A stretch of 7,020 nt of DNA from the NCBI GenBank assembly GCA_007123195.1, contig SKLO01000637.1:1-7020 (forward strand), read 5' to 3'. This DNA is from Verrucomicrobiales bacterium (GTDB taxonomy: Bacteria; Verrucomicrobiota; Verrucomicrobiia; Verrucomicrobiales; SKLO01). The notes under the pieces are model-generated. The model was not told the origin of the DNA, ran no database searches, and was given only the letters and a program-made list of their open reading frames with translations. Position 1 is the first letter of the stretch. The number at the start of each line of letters is the position of its first letter. Positions 5,507-7,020 of this stretch are shown here, one piece after another. A program made the translations under genes and the position numbers.

Positions 5507-5558
5507 GCAGGGCCGGGCGCCGGCCTGCGGACGGGATTCCGGCTTGCCCCACGCCGGA
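5507..5558. promoter_or_regulatory. Two tandem hairpins in the leader of the jelly-roll gene
   Basis: The 167 bases between the divergent starts (5412-5578) hold no gene. GCAGG-g-CCGG (5507-5516) pairs with CCGGCCTGC (5520-5528), nine pairs with one bulged G and a GCG loop. TCCGGC (5538-5543) pairs with GCCGGA (5553-5558), six pairs and a 9-nt loop, ending on an alternative in-frame ATG at 5558. They could shape the 5' end of the downstream mRNA or stop a transcript. No convincing -35/-10 pair was found for either divergent gene. Confidence 0.3.
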
Positions 5559-5578
5559 TGCGGCGCAATGCTGCCACC

Positions 5579-6610
5579 ATGAAGTTGTTGAGCCAACCCC
5601 CGTCCAGTGTATCGGACCAGATCGTCATCCCGTTCCGTGGTTTCCGGCTGGCCTTCGCCACGGGCGCGGCCGTCGGTCTGGCCCTGACGATGTTCCTGCC
5701 GCATCCCGGCCCGGCCAGCCTTGAGGCTGTCGCGGTGGAGGACGGGAAGCCGCAGGAGCAGGATGCAGCCGAAGATTTGCCCGCTGTTGACCTCGGTGGT
5801 TTCGGCAGTGACGAACTGGTGGAGCCGAGGGAACTGCCCGAGCGCGGCCAGTTGGTGTTCAACCAGGACAACGTGCAAAACCGGATCATGGAACACTGGG
5901 ACCAGTATGACTGGGCCTTTGAGACCCAGCGATGGGGACATTATCAGGTCGTCCTGACCTACCATCTTGAGGCGAACACCCTGGGCGTGCAGTTCCATCA
6001 CCACGACACCGACACCCGCCACCGTCGGTTGCTGCGCCACACCGGGCCGGACCGCACCAGCACCGTAAACCTTGGCGAGGTCCGGCTCGAGGCCGCGGGC
6101 GAGCACCTTTTCTCGGTTTACACTCCCACCCTTGCCAATCGCGACAGCTTTCAAGTCCACGAAATCCGCTGGATTCCGGTCCCGGCCGGGGAGGCGCCGC
6201 CCGCCGCGGACAACGGCGTCATCTCCCTGCCGGCCGCGGCCGCTGTGACGTGGTCGGAGCAGCTCCGCTACGAACCGCAGGAAGACAAGAACTGCCTCGG
6301 CTACTGGATCGACAAGGAGGACTGGGCCGAGTGGGAATTCGAGGTGACCGAGCCCGGCACTTATGAAGTCATCGTGCACAAGGGCTGCGCCGATGACTCG
6401 GCCGGGGCCGAGGTTGCGGTGGTCGTTGGCGACCAGGAAACCCGCTTTACCGTCGCCGCCACCGGCGGATTCCAGCAATGGCAACCGGTGTCCGCGGGCA
6501 CCATCGAGCTGGGCGAGAGCGGCACCCATTTCCTCGCGCTCAGACCCTTGAGCAAACCCGGCCGGGCGGTAATGGACGTGCTCAAGGTGGAACTGCGCCC
6601 GGCGTCTTAG
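5579..6610 (+). CDS. Membrane-anchored or secreted protein with two jelly-roll (carbohydrate-binding-like) domains
   Basis: A 343-residue protein with a hydrophobic segment at about 23-40 that acts as signal anchor or uncleaved signal, then an acidic linker (about 45-88). Domain 1 (about 88-202) contains WGHYQVVLTYHLEANTLGVQF (119-139) and ends in FQVHEIRWIPV (191-201). Domain 2 (about 213-341) contains LRYEPQEDKNCLGYW (229-243), DWAEWEFEVTEPGTYEVIV (248-266), a GGFQQW turn (296-301) and VMDVLKVELRP (331-341). Both look like beta sandwiches of the galactose-binding/CBM6-35 type; domain 2 resembles, from memory, modules attached to sulfatases and fucosidases in Planctomycetota and Verrucomicrobiota. 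No catalytic domain is present. The ATG at 5579 gives a 22-residue n-region; an ATG at 5558 is a possible alternative, and neither has a Shine-Dalgarno. It probably binds a glycan, or a partner, at the cell surface; the ligand is unknown. Confidence 0.78.
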   Translation: MKLLSQPPSSVSDQIVIPFRGFRLAFATGAAVGLALTMFLPHPGPASLEAVAVEDGKPQEQDAAEDLPAVDLGGFGSDELVEPRELPERGQLVFNQDNVQNRIMEHWDQYDWAFETQRWGHYQVVLTYHLEANTLGVQFHHHDTDTRHRRLLRHTGPDRTSTVNLGEVRLEAAGEHLFSVYTPTLANRDSFQVHEIRWIPVPAGEAPPAADNGVISLPAAAAVTWSEQLRYEPQEDKNCLGYWIDKEDWAEWEFEVTEPGTYEVIVHKGCADDSAGAEVAVVVGDQETRFTVAATGGFQQWQPVSAGTIELGESGTHFLALRPLSKPGRAVMDVLKVELRPAS

Positions 6611-6630
6611 GGCGGGGCGAACCAGACCGA

Positions 6631-6647
6631 CCGCGGGTGGTCCGCGG
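6631..6647. repeat. Hairpin CCGCGG-GTGGT-CCGCGG just after the jelly-roll stop codon
   Basis: Two exact CCGCGG arms form a 6-bp stem around a 5-nt loop, 20 bases past the stop. Its position suggests a role in transcript end or stability, but no T tract follows, so an intrinsic terminator is unlikely. Confidence 0.45.
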
Positions 6648-6762
6648 AGAGCCAGAACCAGCGCAAGCCGTGAACCTGTTGCCGGCCCCGGTCTCCACGC
6701 CGGTCCGGCGAACGCGGCTCGTCAGGGACGGCTCGCCCTACCGTTGCCAGCGCATCCCATGG

Positions 6763-6789
6763 GCGGTGCCACCGCGGAGGCTCCCGCGG
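6763..6789. repeat. Overlapping inverted repeats GCGGT-GCC-ACCGC and CCGCGG-N6-CCGCGG
   Basis: The first hairpin spans 6763-6775 (5-bp stem, 3-nt loop). Its right arm runs into the second, CCGCGG at 6772-6777 with CCGCGG at 6784-6789. Shared arms mean only one can form at a time. It is part of the palindrome cluster. Confidence 0.45.
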
Positions 6790-6845
6790 CCATGCCTGGC
6801 GGGGTGCAGGCGTTGTGGTAACGTCTGGTGTTGGCAGGCCGTTGT

Positions 6846-6863
6846 CGCCGGAGCTGCCCGGCG
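6846..6863. repeat. Perfect 6-bp hairpin CGCCGG-AGCTGC-CCGGCG
   Basis: Exact inverted repeat around a 6-nt loop. A further small one, GATCC-ATCCG-GGATC, follows at 6888-6902. Both are seen directly and have no assigned function. Confidence 0.45.
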
Positions 6864-6928
6864 TTGATGGACCGCGCCGCCGTCTTGGATCCATCCGGGA
6901 TCGGGCTCCGCGCAGTCCGAGCGATCAT

Positions 6929-6953
6929 TGCCTTCGCGGGCAAGGCCACTCCG
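6929..6953. repeat. REP-like element with CCTTCGCGGGCAAG core
   Basis: GCCTT (6930-6934) pairs with AAGGC (6942-6946) around CGCGGGC, followed by CACTCC. From memory this is close to the Pseudomonas REP consensus, in which CCTTCGCGGGCAAG is followed by CCCGCTCC. The characteristic GCGGGC-AAG-CCCGC stem is broken here by G and A substitutions (AAGGCCACTCC). It may be a degenerate or lineage-specific REP, or convergence in GC-rich DNA. A REP here would fit the transposase-like tail at the left edge. Confidence 0.4.
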
Positions 6954-7006
6954 ATTCGGTTGTTTTGGCTCCGGCACCCAGGATGGCTGCCGGCACGGTG
7001 CGGCAC

Positions 7007-7019
7007 GCGGGACGCCCGC
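7007..7019. repeat. Hairpin GCGGG-ACG-CCCGC at the right edge
   Basis: A perfect 5-bp stem with a 3-nt loop, the last of the palindromes. The window ends one base later, so any larger repeat unit cannot be judged. Confidence 0.4.
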
Positions 7020-7020
7020 C

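Larger units (their letters stand above)
6611..7020. other. Non-coding palindrome cluster downstream of the jelly-roll gene
   Basis: The last 410 bases contain no credible gene. The open frames on both strands translate to R/P/A-rich strings without domains, and none has a plausible start context. Instead there is a series of GC-rich inverted repeats, the main ones listed separately. Another odd-centred palindrome, CGCCGG-T-CCGGCG, is at 6698-6710. CGGCTCG occurs twice 14 bp apart (6715-6721, 6729-6735). The pattern matches intergenic repeat clusters rather than a decayed gene. Confidence 0.6.

Noticed and set aside
5486..6529. Minus-strand open frame opposite the jelly-roll gene
   Set aside because: It is the antisense shadow of a protein with a clear membrane segment and beta-sandwich pattern.
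6800..6870. Possible integron attC or phage att site
   Set aside because: GTTG motifs occur, but the paired RYYYAAC/GTTRRRY core sites with complementary arms could not be found, and no integrase is present.
6607..7006. Overlapping minus-strand open frames at the right end
   Set aside because: They run through palindromes and yield R/P/A-rich strings without domains.

Overview
The window is GC-rich DNA (roughly two thirds G+C by eye) from a Gram-negative-type bacterium. Two genes point to the Planctomycetota/Verrucomicrobiota group, with Verrucomicrobiota the better guess: a Tat-exported Gfo/Idh/MocA oxidoreductase and a secreted or anchored protein with paired jelly-roll domains. A WaaG-like glycosyltransferase and an ElyC-like envelope protein fit an organism with an outer membrane. 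The assignment rests on remembered family resemblance, not on a search.

Layout. 1-130: C-terminal tail of a gene entering from the left, possibly an IS200-like (REP-associated) transposase. 131-765: no credible gene, but many short inverted repeats, a pseudoknot-like arrangement and an extended -10-like box. 766-1911 (-): GT4 glycosyltransferase. 2057-3289 (+): Gfo/Idh/MocA oxidoreductase with a twin-arginine signal, divergent from the glycosyltransferase. 3417-3947 (+): small HEAT-like protein. 4025-4507 (-): thioredoxin-type arsenate reductase. 4581-5411 (-): ElyC/DUF218 membrane protein, upstream of the reductase on the same strand. 5579-6610 (+): membrane-anchored or secreted protein with two beta-sandwich domains. 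6611-7020: no gene, a cluster of palindromes including one that resembles a REP sequence.

How the genes relate. The coding part is a set of short transcription units: a divergent pair (glycosyltransferase/oxidoreductase), a convergent pair (HEAT-like/arsenate reductase), a possible two-gene unit (ElyC-like then arsenate reductase) and a second divergent pair (ElyC-like/jelly-roll protein). Four of the six complete genes plausibly act at or beyond the inner membrane, so the theme is the envelope and glycans, not a single pathway. I see no defence system, CRISPR array, rRNA or tRNA.

The least explained parts are the two palindrome-rich non-coding flanks, the apparently leaderless start of the oxidoreductase, and the lack of Shine-Dalgarno sequences throughout. 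I cannot claim a new biological system. The non-coding block at 250-765 is the best place to look for an undescribed RNA or repeat element.
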